DNA from: Imbricaverruca yamaguchii
Taxonomy: Eukaryota; Arthropoda; Thecostraca; Neoverrucidae
Direction of reading: 5' to 3'
Length of the DNA stretch: 64,000 nt
Assembly: GCA_034440575.1 (NCBI GenBank)
Contig: JAOTOL010001344.1
Coordinates: 62,001 to 126,000 of the forward strand
Part shown: positions 1-11,536 of the stretch, one piece after another
Layout of the letters: the number at the start of each line of letters is the position of its first letter
Position numbering within the stretch: position 1 is the first letter of the stretch
Program-made: the position numbers and the translations under genes
The notes under the pieces: generated by a model
Databases searched by the model: none
Seen by the model: the letters and a program-made list of their open reading frames with translations, nothing else
Told to the model about the DNA's origin: nothing

Positions 1-355
1 GCCTTGTGTCGCCCGTACCCGGCGCGCGATCCGACGTGGTTCGCCCGCGCGAGTACATCCGGCGAGTACGCCAAACCCGGCGCGCACTACAGCCTCCTCG
101 GCGGCGGCGGCGGCTGTAGTTCGCGCCGGATTTGGCGCCCATTTAAAATCGAGCCGGAAACGCTCTTACGGCGGCTCGCCGTCGTAATGGTTGGCAAACA
201 GCCGGCGGCACAGCAAACATTGGCGGCACCGGCGCGCCCGCGCGGGCGGCCAGGTACACCGCTCTTCTCACGCACACCGGAGCCGGGCCGAGCGGCAGCC
301 GCGCTCGAGAGTGCCGCGGCTGAGCCGTCCGAGCCCCGGCCGACTGTCCCGCCGC
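1..355. other. GC-rich unique sequence, no gene seen
   Basis: CpG- and CCGG-rich sequence. Open frames exist on both strands but overlap each other, are rich in Arg, Pro and Ala as expected from composition, and match no family I recognise. No splice-delimited exon or RNA gene was seen. Confidence 0.5.
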
Positions 356-400
356 GTGAGGACACACGTGAGGACACACGTGAGGACACACGTGAGGACG
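356..400. repeat. 12-bp tandem repeat, about 3.7 copies
   Basis: Unit GTGAGGACACAC, near-perfect copies. The 12-bp period makes local frames look periodic in peptide (RED/T-like repeats), which is not evidence of coding. Confidence 0.85.
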
Positions 401-944
401 GACTCCTCACCGAGGCCGACTCTGGGTCGAGCCGGACACGATTGCTCGCCGAAGAAATCCGCGCAGCCGCAGCAAGGCCGCCGGCCTCGGAGTGCCAGAG
501 TGGCGGAGTGGCGGAGTGGCGGGGCTGCTGCGTGCATCCACGCTGTTTATCCAAACGTCCAATTCATCACAAATGAGGAGAAATATGTATCAGCCGCTTT
601 GTTCCTCTTCTCCCTGCAGCTCGACTAATTTATGGCTCCTTTAAAATGATACAGGATCCGCTTATAAAGCGTAATTTACCATGATTTATACATGAGAAAC
701 GAGCCTAATTAACAGTCTATGAGACGCGCATCCAGGTAGTGTGGTCGGCCCTCTACAAACACCTTTTATTACACCGATGGCGCTCGACCGGCCGGTGTTG
801 GATTTTGATTTAATTTTGTTGCCCAGCTGGCAGCGGCTCGTCCGTTACCGGCAGCCACGCGGCGGGCGGCGCACAGCAAGCCCCGGCCGCCACTCACGCC
901 GACTCGGCCCCACACCAGGTGGTGGTCAGGGCGCGCCGCGTCCA
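401..944. other. Unique sequence, no gene seen
   Basis: GC-rich to about 540, then a short AT-rich stretch at 560-720 containing poly-A-like and TTATAAA-like words without an associated reading frame. Nothing else is supported. Confidence 0.45.
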
Positions 945-1145
945 AGAGTCCGGCGTCCCGAGTCCGGCGTCCGAGTCCGGCGTCCCGAGTCCGTCGTCCG
1001 GAGCCCGGCGTCCCGAGTCCGTCTTCCGGAGCTCGGCGTCCGAGTCCGGCGCCCAGAGTCCGGCGCCCAGAGTCCGGCGCCCAGAGTCCGGCGCCCAGAG
1101 TCCGGCGCCCAGAGTCCGGCGCCCAGAGTCCGGCGTCCAGCGCGT
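945..1145. repeat. 14-bp minisatellite
   Basis: The right half is a clean array of AGTCCGGCGCCCAG. The left half carries diverged 12-14-bp forms (GAGTCCGGCGTCC). Long frames on both strands here (SGAQSPAPRVRRPE and ALGAGLWAPDSGRR types) come from the array. Confidence 0.9.
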
Positions 1146-1275
1146 CGGCAGGCAAGCAAACGGTGCCCGACTGTCGGGCACCGTTGTTGAGTTTATTTGG
1201 TGTATTTGGTATTTGGGTTTGGGTGACGTTGGCTTGGTAGGCTTCACAGACTTGCGTGACCGAATCCGTCCCGGA

Positions 1276-1340
1276 CCTGGAAGCTGGAGCCGGACCCGGA
1301 CCTGGAAGCTGGAGCCGGAGCCGGACCTGGACCCGAGTTC
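1276..1340. repeat. 25-bp tandem duplication
   Basis: CCTGGAAGCTGGAGCCGGA starts at 1276 and again at 1301, followed by a partial third copy. The period is 25 bp. Confidence 0.75.
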
Positions 1341-1369
1341 CAGACCTGGAACTCGCGAAGCTCTGACCT

Positions 1370-1740
1370 GGGCAGGTTCATGGGCTCGGGAAGCGAGGGC
1401 TGGGAGCATTCACGGTCATGGTCCTGGTAGACTGAGAGACTTTACTGTGGTTCCCAGTAACTAAGGTACAGGTGGCTTCAGCATCTAAAGTAGCACTGGC
1501 CTAAGATATTTTGTGGTCTCCACTAGCTTTAACCTGCCTGGGCGGCTTCAGTATCTACGGTGGCACTAGCTTGTAATAAGTCGCCGGCCTGGCAACTCTG
1601 GCATGGGAGCCTTCATTGTTCCGGTAGCTCTGGCTTGGGAGACTTCACGATCCCCACTAACACCAGCCTGAGAAGCTCATGCTCTAGGTGACGGCGGCCC
1701 GGTAGGCTTTACGGCTTCGGGTAATGCCACGCTTCAAAGC
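1370..1740. repeat. Decayed tandem repeat, about 35/70-bp period
   Basis: GGCTTCAGCATCTAAAGTAG at 1474 and the related GGCTTCAGTATCTACGGTGG at 1544 are 70 bp apart. Several weaker GGCTTCA/GGAGACTTCA words follow up to about 1710. It looks like an old array diverged by point mutation and indels. Confidence 0.4.
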
Positions 1741-2027
1741 TGGTTCCAGCTACCATAAGCGGACGTGAGGAATGGCCGTGTTTCCTCTGGAGCGCTTCGA
1801 CGGCGAAGAGTCACGCAGGGGCCATAAATAACACGTCGGAAAGGAATGTAAGGGAGCATGAGCAGGTCATCTACAGGCTCCAGATGGGAAGACAACCATA
1901 TATACACCGCGGCTCGATGTTCTTCCCAATGGTTAGATCACGAGCTGATCGAAGCCTGACGGCGCACGAGCGTCGAAACGTCGCGGACAACGGCACAGAA
2001 AGCCCCATTCACCGGCACCGGGCGACG
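1741..2027. other. Unique sequence, no gene seen
   Basis: No long frame, splice pair or RNA gene recognised. A TATATACA word at about 1898 has no supporting initiator or frame. Confidence 0.35.
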
Positions 2028-2105
2028 AATCGGACAATCCGATCGGACAATCGGACAATCCCACAATCGGACAATCGGACGGGCGCTCCCACAATCGGAC
2101 ATCGA
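2028..2105. repeat. Short CGGACAATC tandem repeat
   Basis: Eight or so copies of CGGACAATC or CACAATC words spaced 9-10 bp, giving DNRTI/SDNRT-like peptide shadows. Confidence 0.75.
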
Positions 2106-4430
2106 GCGGCCGACACACACAAACGCAGTTGCCGGCCGGAGACAAAGGGGCCGCGAGCTGACGCGAGATGTCCCATTGTACGGCCGCGCGCTAAGTGCGG
2201 CAATGGCGCGTGCATGTGGACAAACCCTGTCAAATGTTGATGGAGGAGCGTCGGCAACGGCGAGCGATAGGGTCAAGCCCCGGGCTGCGGCGGGCGGGGC
2301 GTGACAGGGTCGAGCCCCCGGGCTTCGGCGGACGTGCGAGAGGCGGTCTGCGCGGCGACGACAGGACCGGTCGGCCGTCCGGCCCATCCCGAGCCTCACG
2401 GACGACAGTGGCCGCCGCGCGGGACGACGACACCGATTAAAAACCGTACGTCAGCGCGCGTCGGCCGGAGCGGGGCTGGCGACCCATTAGTCGGCCGGCC
2501 GGCCTCCTAAACAGCCATCAGGGGCATGTCGCGCGTCCCCGCCGACAAGGACCCGGCGAGTCGCCGCTGACGGATGGCCAGCGGTGGTCGTCGTCGCCGC
2601 CGCCGCCGGGCCGACAGCGCTACCATTTCTATTATCTATCCGCCCCTGTGGGCGCGGGCGCGACGGTCACGCCGGTGTGGCCGGGCGATCAGCGCGGGCC
2701 CGGGGACGGCAGCGGGGAGGGTCATCTCCATCGGCGACGACGGGAGGCTCCGTCGGTCCACCAGTCCGACGGCCGCCGTCCGACTAGTGGACACCGACTG
2801 CTGACGACCGAGCGACACAAAAAAAAACGCCAGCGCGCCGCGGAACGATCGAGGCGGCGTATAACTCGGCCGCCGGCTCCGGCGCGGCCCGTCGCGGAAT
2901 GTGACCGCCGTCGGCCGGACTAACGATCCGCCGCCCTCCTTTCATTTCCGAGCCGATTCTGTCCGGTTGTCTGGCGCATCGGCAGAGCGGCGCTGATGGG
3001 GGAGGGGGGGGGGGGGGGAGCGGAACCCCGCAGCGCACCAGCCTCGAGTTGGGGGCCGGCCACACCGGCGGCGCGGCGGCCGTCACAAGTTGGGAGAGGA
3101 GACAAGTTCTCTCCGTCGTTGCTCGCGCGGTGTGGTCGCCCGTCAACAGCGACGGCGACATTGGGGGATGAAATTAAATCGCAGTAATCTTCTTCCGCCG
3201 AGCTCGATTCAGATTTGGCGGCAATTTGTTAGACTCGACGAGGAAAATGAGTTGAGGCAAGTAAGTTTCAAAGAAAAACCCGGCGGATAAAATCGCATTA
3301 AGACCGGGTCTATTTGGAAACCGAGTCGGAAGAAAGGGACACACTGATTAAAAAGCTGCGTTCTGTTTAAGACAGCTACCCCTTCAGAATAGTAAAATGG
3401 CGATGTGAAGAAAGGAGCGTTTGAGCTAACGAGTCTACACTAGATCAGTCGGCGGTCTTTATTGATGCAGGCAGCCGTCGGTTACAAAAACCAGACCTCT
3501 GGTCACTTGATATATATGAACGTGCATTGCCATACACGTGCCTCTGTCATACTGGACATAGCAAAGCTTGTACCGTAATAGACACCATGTCTGTATGCAA
3601 TGCGGGAACATATTAAGCGGCAAGATATCTTCATGGATAAATTGCAAATCTTGCGACCGAGACTGAAGGGCTTCGTGCTTCGAGTCTCGACTGCCACTGC
3701 CAATTCGAAGAAGAAGCGTCTACAACAGGAGATGTTGATGAGCTGACGCTCGGATCCGATCCACGGTGTGCCCGGCCAAGTTCACGGTGGGTCCACACGA
3801 GTACTGTCCCAGGCGGAACCCCAGCATGTGGCAGATTGACACCCATCACACCGGCAAATCCCCGGCACAGCCGCGGGGCGCCGGCCACGAGCGCCGGCTC
3901 TGGCGCGCATCTCGTGCCACTTCCCGGTCACCCCTGTATTGACGGCGGGTCTGGACAAAAACGCCGGCTCCACGAGCCGCGGGCGGTGCGGCGGAAAATT
4001 CCCGGCTGGATATAACTACGGCACCGGAAGGCGTGTCGATTCAGCTCGGCGATGCGGTGTTCGTGCCTGCGAGCGAAGGCGGCCCGAGAAAAAACCTACC
4101 GGCTCCGGCGGCAAACTGTAGCCGGAGGGTCTGTGACGGGCAACATGGCGGCGGGTCCGTGTCCGGGTAGTGCGTGCGCGGTGGTGGCGGGGGATCAGCG
4201 TACGCACATCGCTCTTATCCGGCCTCGCTCTAAAAAAGACATCAACCATGCGCGGGCCGCACCGAGACGTAAACATGTCAGTTGCAGCCGTGAAGAGCCC
4301 GACCAACATTTGATTGCACTCGTAAAGGCCTGCGATCGTCAATAAAAGTTGATTTACAAATTGGTTTTTGTGCCAATCATATGCATCGCATTTATCGGGG
4401 TCGCTATCGGGGTTGGCGAGACGGCCGCCG
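2106..4430. other. GC-rich block (2.1-3.2 kb) then AT-richer block, no gene seen
   Basis: 2106-3180 is CpG- and GGCCGG-rich with many overlapping open frames on both strands, none domain-like. 3180-3780 is AT-richer with a CAA|GTAAGT word at about 3258 (plus) that I could not tie to an exon. 3780-4430 returns to moderate GC. No RNA gene was recognised. Confidence 0.35.
3004..3018 (+). repeat. Poly-G tract, 15 G
   Basis: Uninterrupted run of 15 G, capable of G-quadruplex formation and prone to length error in sequencing. Confidence 0.9.
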
Positions 4431-4434
4431 CCGC

Positions 4435-4610
4435 CGCAGCCGTGGCTGCGATAGGAGAGGGACGGGTAGCCAGGGTAGCGCGGCCTCGGTCGGTGGCGGT
4501 AGGAGGAGAGGGTCACGCAACCAGAGTGACACAGCCTTGGTCGGTGGCGGTAGGAGAGGGACGCACAGCCTGGGTGATGCGGCCTCGGTCGGTGACGCTA
4601 ATTTTGATGA
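4435..4610. repeat. Imperfect tandem repeat, about 54-57-bp period, three copies
   Basis: GGTCGGTGGCGGTAGGAG recurs near 4489 and 4540, with related flanks (AGCGCGGCCTCGGTCGG and GATGCGGCCTCGGTCGG). Frames over it on both strands are repeat shadows. Confidence 0.6.
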
Positions 4611-4798
4611 AGTGAGCTGGCAGTTGGGGCACCTGCTGGGACGTCGGCACCCAGCCGGGCCCCAGCGGACGGCCATCGGCCGTGTCATCGGGGCCGTCGG
4701 CGGCGGCCGCTCTGCGTGACCTGAGCGGCGCCGCGACCTCGGCCGGGTCACCGCCGGGGGTCGCCGCCGGCTGGCGCGCGTGACCGGCCGACACGCGA

Positions 4799-4833
4799 GG
4801 GGCCGGGCCGGGCCGGGCCGGGCCGGGCCGGGG
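4799..4833. repeat. (GGGCC)n pentanucleotide microsatellite
   Basis: About seven perfect GGGCC units. Confidence 0.9.
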
Positions 4834-5159
4834 CAGCCCGCTGCCCGCCCGGGAGCAGACGACGTCCGGCGGCCTGACGCGGGTGCGCCGCACTAGGCAG
4901 TGGCGCCGGCCGTCGCAGCCAGACAGATCAGACTGTTGCAGCCGGCCGCGATCCTGTCCGGCCGCACAAAGCCGGCACGAGCCGCCGCCGAGAGCGGGCG
5001 TGACAGGTGACCGCCTCACTAATAGATCCAATAGCCTATATCGCCGGTAATCTGCGCAGCGTGCATTACGCCCGGACGGCCGCTAATGCAACTGCGCCCG
5101 CCGCCCGAATGGTCGCTGCCCGGCCGACGACAACGGCGGCGGCGGTGTGGGCGGGGGCG
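4834..5159. other. Unique GC-rich sequence, no gene seen
   Basis: No feature supported beyond CpG-rich composition. Confidence 0.4.
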
Positions 5160-5345
5160 GCGGGGACAATGGAGACTGCGATGGAGACGAAGATGGAGAC
5201 GGCGGCGGCGGTGGGGACGGTGATGGAGACGGCGGCGGCGGTGGGTACAGTGGAGATGGTGAGGGAGACGGCGGTGACGGCGGCGGGACAGTGGAAACGG
5301 TGATGGAGACGGCGGCGGCGGCGGGCGGAGACGGTGGCGACAGTT
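5160..5345. repeat. Imperfect GGAGAC/GGCGGC triplet-type array
   Basis: Repeated GATGGAGACGGCGGCGGCGG blocks about 30 bp apart with GGC expansions. Minus-strand frames read poly-Pro/Ser and plus-strand frames Gly/Asp, as expected for a triplet-biased satellite. Confidence 0.8.
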
Positions 5346-6081
5346 GAGGTGGCGCCGACATCGCCAGAGCGGGGAGAGGGACCAGATCGCCTCAGCGCCG
5401 CCGCCGTGCCGTCACCGGCCGACAGCCGTCGCATTGTGCCCCGGCCGGCCGGCGGGTCGGGCGGCCCCCATGCGGCGCTAATGTCCGCCTCAAACGGCGC
5501 CGACAAACACCTCGACTGAGCGGCCGGCGACGGCCGGCCACCGAGAATGAGTCAATTAACGCGCAGGCCCGACCGAGGTTGTCACCGGCGCGGCGGCGTC
5601 GGGCACACACTGTCCGCCCGGTCGGCGTCCGCTCGCCACTCGCGTGTCGGGCGCCGCCGGCGGCCCCGGCCCGTGGGAATGTCCGCCCGCCGGCCGCCAC
5701 AGCCGTCGGCGCCATTATTTCCGCAAAAATTTGTCGCCCCACGGGCTGACCCGAATAATTGTCAAAGCAATCGAAGCGCGAGTAATTGGCAGTTTCCTAC
5801 TTGGCGGCGCAGTCGGTTGTGTACCGGTCTGAATGGCTCCGTGGCGGGGACAATCAGTTGACGGGCTGACCAGTAGGGGCGGCGGCGGCGGCTGGTCCCT
5901 GCTTGTCCTCGGAGGTCGCTCGACTGCACGCCTGTGCGGTCACAGCGTGCACGGTACGCTGAGGGAGCGGCTGCCAGGCCATCATCGGCGGCCGCTCTGT
6001 TTCAGCCGGCCGGCGTGGGCGGCTCCATCGGGTGTCGGGGCGCAAAAACGCCGCGAACGGCGTGTTTGCCGAGCGGCTTCG
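5346..6081. other. CpG-rich sequence, no gene seen
   Basis: Overlapping frames on both strands have Arg/Pro/Gly composition only. No recognisable domain, tRNA or splice pair. Confidence 0.4.
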
Positions 6082-6150
6082 GCGAGGCGAGGCCCATCGA
6101 GGCGAGGCGAGGCGAGGCCCGGCGAGGCAAGGCGAGGCGGGCGACACAAG
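6082..6150. repeat. (GAGGC)n imperfect pentanucleotide repeat
   Basis: GAGGC units with occasional GAGGCCCATC, GGCAA interruptions. The same pentamer occurs on the opposite strand at 11491-11536. Confidence 0.85.
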
Positions 6151-7599
6151 GCGCTGAGACCGCGCCTCCCGGCCCGACCGCCTCCCAGTAATTCCGACAG
6201 AGGCGTGCACTGTTTACGCCCGGCTACCTGGCCGAGTCCCGCACTAATGGATCTGATGTCATCCCATCTCAACACCGTCAGATAGCCTGCGCCCTTCGAA
6301 ACCCGCAAACATGCCGCGCGGGCACAGTCGACGCTCGCGCCGCGAGGGGAACCAGCGCGATGCGCGACGGACCGGCACTATCTTCACGTGAGACGTGATC
6401 TCCCGTGTACCGGAGATACCTGCGAGGACAGCCGATTGGTTCGATTCGAACTGTGAACCGTTCGGACGCGTCGAACCCACCCGGCTGGTGAGTTCCTCCA
6501 CGCGGATTCGGCGTGGGAAGCCGTCCGTCTCGCGGCCAGCCTGAGTTAGTCTGAGTGACGTGTGGGCGGCGCCCGCCGCACAGGACGACCGCCCAGCGGG
6601 AGGGAGGGGCTCAGCGAGGGTGGTCGTGCGCCGGCCGCCAGCTGACGTGACCCCTGACCGGTCAGAGCCCGCCCCCTGGCGACCGCAAGCTGTCGCGGCC
6701 GGCGGCGCGCCACGGCGCCAAATAACACGCGGTGCGATCAAGAGGAAGCGGTTCAATCACTCTAATTGTGGTGGATTGGCCACCTACCGTCTAATTTCTG
6801 AGCGCCCAGACCGCCGATTCGCAGGGGGCGCGCGGAAAATTGCCGGGCGGGGACAGCCAGCCGTCAAAGTTTGCGCCGTATCAGAGAGGCAATTAGCCCG
6901 GCCGAATAGAGCGCGCGGTCGCACAATGCCCAATGGACCGTTCCGCCGGCGAGAGAAAGGATTCGTCGGCAAGCAATTCGAAGCCGACCGCCAGCCGTCA
7001 AACGGGCCGAGTCGAGACGAGCCGCCTGCCACCGGACGGCGGCGGCTCGGCGGAGGCGAGTCGCCCCTCCCACGCGGCGGGGTCAACACGGCCGGCCCGC
7101 CAAACCCCAGGGTCGAGAGCGAGATGGGCCGGCGATCGGCGCCGGATAGGAGACGCGGTCGCCCCGACTCCCCGCCGTCCGCTGTCGTCGCCGCGCCGGC
7201 ACAGCCCGGCCGCAGCACGCACAAACAGGCGCACCGGACGCGACCGGCCTGCGTGCCGCGTCCGCACCCGGCCGAGGCGCGGCAAGCACACGCGCCGACC
7301 GGATGTGCGCCGCCAGTCGTCGGGTAATGACACGGCCGCCCTCGGCCGGCGCTAGATTGCGCCCAGAGTGGCCCGCACACCGGCCCTCGTGTGCTGCCGG
7401 CACGCCTGCAGATGAACGCGCCGGCGTCGTAATGAACGCGTCGATTACTTGTGTGCGCGCGAGCCGGTCATGCGCGACGCACCAGCAGGTCAGCGACCTG
7501 CTCTGCGTGCAGCTGGCGGCAGGCTGGCCATGTGCGGCCCGTGCGACAGCCGACCGATCAGATCAAGCCTAGTTCGTGGCTGCAACCGACCGGGGAAAG
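6151..7599. other. GC-rich sequence, no gene supported
   Basis: Long open frames occur (for example 6560-7327 plus and 6784-7380 minus) but they overlap on opposite strands, have composition-driven Arg/Pro/Ala content and contain no domain I recognise. CTG|GTGAGT near 6487 is an isolated donor-like word. Confidence 0.35.
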
Positions 7600-7765
7600 A
7601 TCAGCATCAGGCCGGTAGTAGATCAGCAGCGGGTCAGTGGTAAACGAGCAGCTGATGGTCAGCAACGTGCCATCGACAGCACACAGTGTGTCAGCAGCGG
7701 GTCAGATCAGCAGCAGGTCAGATAAGCAGCATGTCAGGTCAGCAGCAGGTCAGCAACAAACCAAC
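7600..7765. repeat. Imperfect CAGCAGGTCAG repeat
   Basis: Irregular 13-17-bp copies of CAGCAGGTCAG/CAGCAGCGGGTCAG interspersed with GATCAG. Confidence 0.6.
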
Positions 7766-7884
7766 CGCTGGCCGGCAGCAGACAAGTGACGATGCAGAGC
7801 AGAGATCGGCGGCAGTCCAGCTTGATCGGAGACGCAGATCGTGCCCAGCCGACCGTGTCCGACATAGCCTCCAGGTGGACGAGT

Positions 7885-8230
7885 GAGCGTGGGATTAGAG
7901 AGCCAGATAAACAGAGAGGAGAGAAAGAAACGGAGAGTTGAAGAGCGCCTCGCCGACAGCCATTTTAAAGGCAATCGAGTGTCGGAACAAAAAGCCATGA
8001 AAAGGAGAAATTGGAGAGAAGGAGATAGAGACAGAGACAGAGACAAAGAAAGGAAGGAGAGTCGGGGAGAAAGGACGGGGAGAAGAGACGGAGATCAGAT
8101 ACGGGATGAGATGCTGGGAGAGGAAACAATACATATATAGACAGCGACAGCGACAGCAACAGCGACAGCGAGAGAGAGAGGGGAGAGAGAGAGCGAGAGA
8201 TAGAGGAGGGAGATGGAGAGGGTGAGCGGG
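7885..8230 (+). repeat. Long polypurine tract
   Basis: About 340 bp with strongly purine-biased plus strand (AGAG, GACAGA, GGAGAG words) and a GACAGC hexamer cluster near 8142-8170. The minus strand gives Leu/Ser/Pro-rich shadow frames. It is triplex (H-DNA)-competent by composition. Confidence 0.75.
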
Positions 8231-8818
8231 GGCGGTGGAGCGAGACTTTGGTGACAGCAGGCACAGTGACACTGGGGTCGCCGCTGATTACAGGCCGCAG
8301 CGGCGGCGGGACTGTTTAATGCGTGTTATCACACGAGGCGGCGGTGGCGGCGGCACGGTCCACCAGGCACGCGCAGCTGTCGCCACCAGCGGTGGTCGCC
8401 GCCGTCCAGGTGTCGCGTCGGCCTGGTGCCGGCCTGGTGCCGGCCTGACCCACCGTCCGCCACAGTCGGAAGCCCACCTCTCCCCGGGGACCGCCGCCAG
8501 CCAGCGCGGCCGCCGGCCTATTGCAGCGATAAATTTCAACCGCGGAATTTAATTGAACCAAAAGGGGAGCGCAGTCGACCGGCGGACGCGAATGCAGGCG
8601 ACGGCGAGGAACTGGCGTCGGCCGACGCACCTGTTTCCCCTGATAATGGCTGCCCTGGGGCCGGACGTCGGCGCCGCGGCGCCCGCCTCGAAACGTCCCG
8701 GCGAGAAGAATGTGACAGCTATTGGTTTTTGTTCCGCAGTGTCAGTGTCCAAGGCGTAGGATTTACGCGGCCCGCACAGCCGGCAGCCCGCACAAGCCCG
8801 CGGCCCGCACAGCCAGCA
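8231..8818. other. GC-rich sequence, no gene seen
   Basis: No feature supported. Overlapping frames on opposite strands only. Confidence 0.35.
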
Positions 8819-8836
8819 CCCCCCCCCCCCCCCCCC
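8819..8836 (+). repeat. Poly-C tract, 18 C
   Basis: Uninterrupted run of 18 C (G-run on the minus strand). Confidence 0.9.
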
Positions 8837-9275
8837 ACCACCGCCCATCCCCGCCAACCCGTCACCGTCCTCGACGCTGCTGCTCCCGACATCCGTGAAT
8901 TAATTAGCGAGAGCCGACCAGGACGAACAGACGGACGCTCGGACATTCTCGGCGTGTCTGAGTCCTGCCCGACAGCGTCGTTTGTTTAGTTGCCCCGGCG
9001 AGATGATTAGGACGACGCGGTCTGATCGTCGGCGTCTCCGACTGTCGTGGGAGACGTGTCCGGGGTGTGAGCTGGGAGCAGCAGCCCCCCCCCGCCCCCG
9101 TCCGACCTCCACCGCATGGCGCCGCGCCGACATATGGAAATGCGGCCGTCTCCCGTTACCATCTAAATGGCGTAGATTGTGACAAACTACTGCGCCAATG
9201 ACATTTGAAATGTAAATACAAGCGCGGTGAGACTGGTGTCTACCAGTCAGTCGAGTCGGGAGCGTGACGCGGCGT

Positions 9276-9329
9276 GTCGGGTCGGGTCGGGTCGGGTCGG
9301 GTCGGGTCGGGTCGGGTCGGGTCGGGTCG
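9276..9329. repeat. (GGGTC)n microsatellite, about 10 copies
   Basis: Perfect GGGTC pentamers. The same unit in the same orientation recurs at 39801-39852 and 61607-61720. Confidence 0.95.
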
Positions 9330-11490
9330 CTCCACACCCTGTACCTCTGGCGACGATAGCACTGTGTGCCTGCCGCCGCCACCATTGTTTGCCGACCCGG
9401 AGAACAATCCCGAGATGCTATGCGTCACACGGGAATAATTATTAACGCTATGAATTATGGATAGGCCGGGAAATTATAGTCTCCGAAGTCTGGTATGTGC
9501 GAAGGGCTGATGAAGCGTAAGGACCACAATACTGCGCCGCGGCGGCACCGAATGGCCCTTGCGTGCCGCCGCGGCGACGATGCCCGCTGATAAAACGGAG
9601 ATACTGGATTGACAGGAATAACTGGAGGCAGCGGAGCTGGGTGACCCGGGTCGGCTGACGAACGGATACGGCTGGCGTCCTGTTTACACACCTCCTGGAG
9701 GCCGGACGCCGCGATCAAACGATATCGGCGACCTGGCCTCACCATCGCACCACCCCCGCGGAGCGCACAATGGACCCGTCCAGTGGTCGCGCGCTTCGTA
9801 TGGCCTTACAAATTGCCTTCGGCTAAGTGAGTGTCGAATTTGACAGGTCATCCATGTTATGAAGAATGATTCTAGTTTATATAAATTATGTAAAACATTT
9901 CGACGGACACGAAGTGATGTATGGCGGAGTGATGGAGCGCAGCGAGGAAACCCGAATCGGCGAGAATTGCTGATTAGATAAACGGGACGCGCTGGGAACT
10001 GGCTCCGAAACGAAGCTACACGGGTGCTTACATTACACGCCGTGCACGTGTGTTTTCATATGCAAATCGCAGTCAGGAATGAGCCGGCAGTTGGCACGGC
10101 TTTAGAAAGCTGCCAAGGACACGAAATGCAAGCGCGATGAGGTGAGCGCAATTTATGTCCGGCGCTGTATCAGATGGTGTACCTACAAACCGGCAAAAGA
10201 GCGAGTTTGGCCGTGTAAGTAATGGGACGGTTGGGCCCATCGTTCAAGCCTCCATACGGTGCGAGTCGGCCGGCTCAGGGTCGGCCGGCCGCCAGCCAAA
10301 GACCCGAACACATCGTCTGTGTGACGTCACCGGCGCAGGGCGAGACCATCGTTCACGGCCGGCGCGCCGACGACCGCGTCACAGCCGCCGCGGCGCAGCG
10401 ACGCGCCGCCCGCCGCCGGCGGCACAATCGGCGCTGTGTGCCGGCGTGCCGCCGCCGCCGCCAACTATGGCCCGGCACGCGCGCCGGCCGCCCGCCCGAC
10501 GGCAGCGACGACAGCGGGCCTCTGTCGGCGACGACGGGCCGGCGGCGAGCGGGAGCCACTTCTGGCCGCTTGTTTTCACCGCAACCGCGCCGTTCTCACC
10601 GCGACCGCGCCGACAATGAGTAATGAATCGCAGAGACACACACACAGTCAGCGGGGTGCGTTTTTGTAGTCGGCTCCCGCGCCGTGCTGGGATCGCGCCG
10701 ACAGCGGCGACGGCGCGTCCTCTCGGGCCGGTTGTGTTTTCCGCCGCCGCCGCGCCCCGCCGACACCGACAGCCTACAAGCGGCGCAAACACAACACAAC
10801 TCGACGACAAATCGCCGCATCCACCCGACTAACGGGATGATATTTTCGGCCGACGACCGGTCGTTTGTTGTCGGCCGGTGGGCGTGCGCGGCCGCGGACT
10901 TCCGCCCCGCCCGTCCGCGCACGACGCTCGCCGGCGGCGGCGGCGGGCGCAGCGTCGGTCTCGACTCGACGACCGCTCCCCTCGCAGATGAATTTTTAAA
11001 CGCGGCGCTAACACCCATCCGGAGCGCGTGAAAGGCGCCACGACGGCCAGGTCCACGATATTGCGCCATCAAGAAGCCGGCTTTCAATTAGTTGGCGCCC
11101 AGATGTATCCCAATTTACGATCGGGCCCGTCGATAGAGCGCGCCGTCGTCGTTCGCGTGTCGGGGAGGGCGAATGGAGCGGACGGAGGCGCTGTTACCGG
11201 CGGCGCTCTTGGCTGTCGAGAGGCGCGGCCGGCGCCGCCGGGCGTGTTAGGGGATTACACCAGCGGCGGGGGGCCTCCAACTGGAAACAAATAGCCGACC
11301 GGGGCGCCGCATCGACACTGCGCCTGACGACCGACCGTCGACGGCCGGCCGGCGGAAACAATGCGTTTTTCAATCTCGCCTCGACGCGACGGGGCGTCGT
11401 TCGCACGGCGCGTAAACAGCGGCCGCCGATCCGCACGAGCCGGCCGGCGGCTGGCGCGGATTTGCGGATCGGCCGCGATGCCGGCGCGTC
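9330..11490. other. Mixed-composition sequence, no gene seen
   Basis: 9420-10150 is AT-richer and frame-poor. 10220-11490 is a CpG-dense block containing a perfect CRE word (TGACGTCA) at 10322-10329. An ATGAG|GTGAGC word near 10138 is donor-like but no exon could be defined around it. Confidence 0.35.
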
Positions 11491-11491
11491 C

Positions 11492-11536
11492 GCCTCGCCT
11501 CGCCTCGCCTCGCCGTCGGCCGACGCGAGGCGAGGC
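11492..11536. repeat. CGCCT pentamer run ending in a near-perfect palindrome
   Basis: Four CGCCT units run into an inverted repeat: left arm 11502-11519 and right arm 11520-11536, 17 pairs with a single unpaired C at 11514 and no loop. The centre is GTCGG|CCGAC. Confidence 0.8.
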
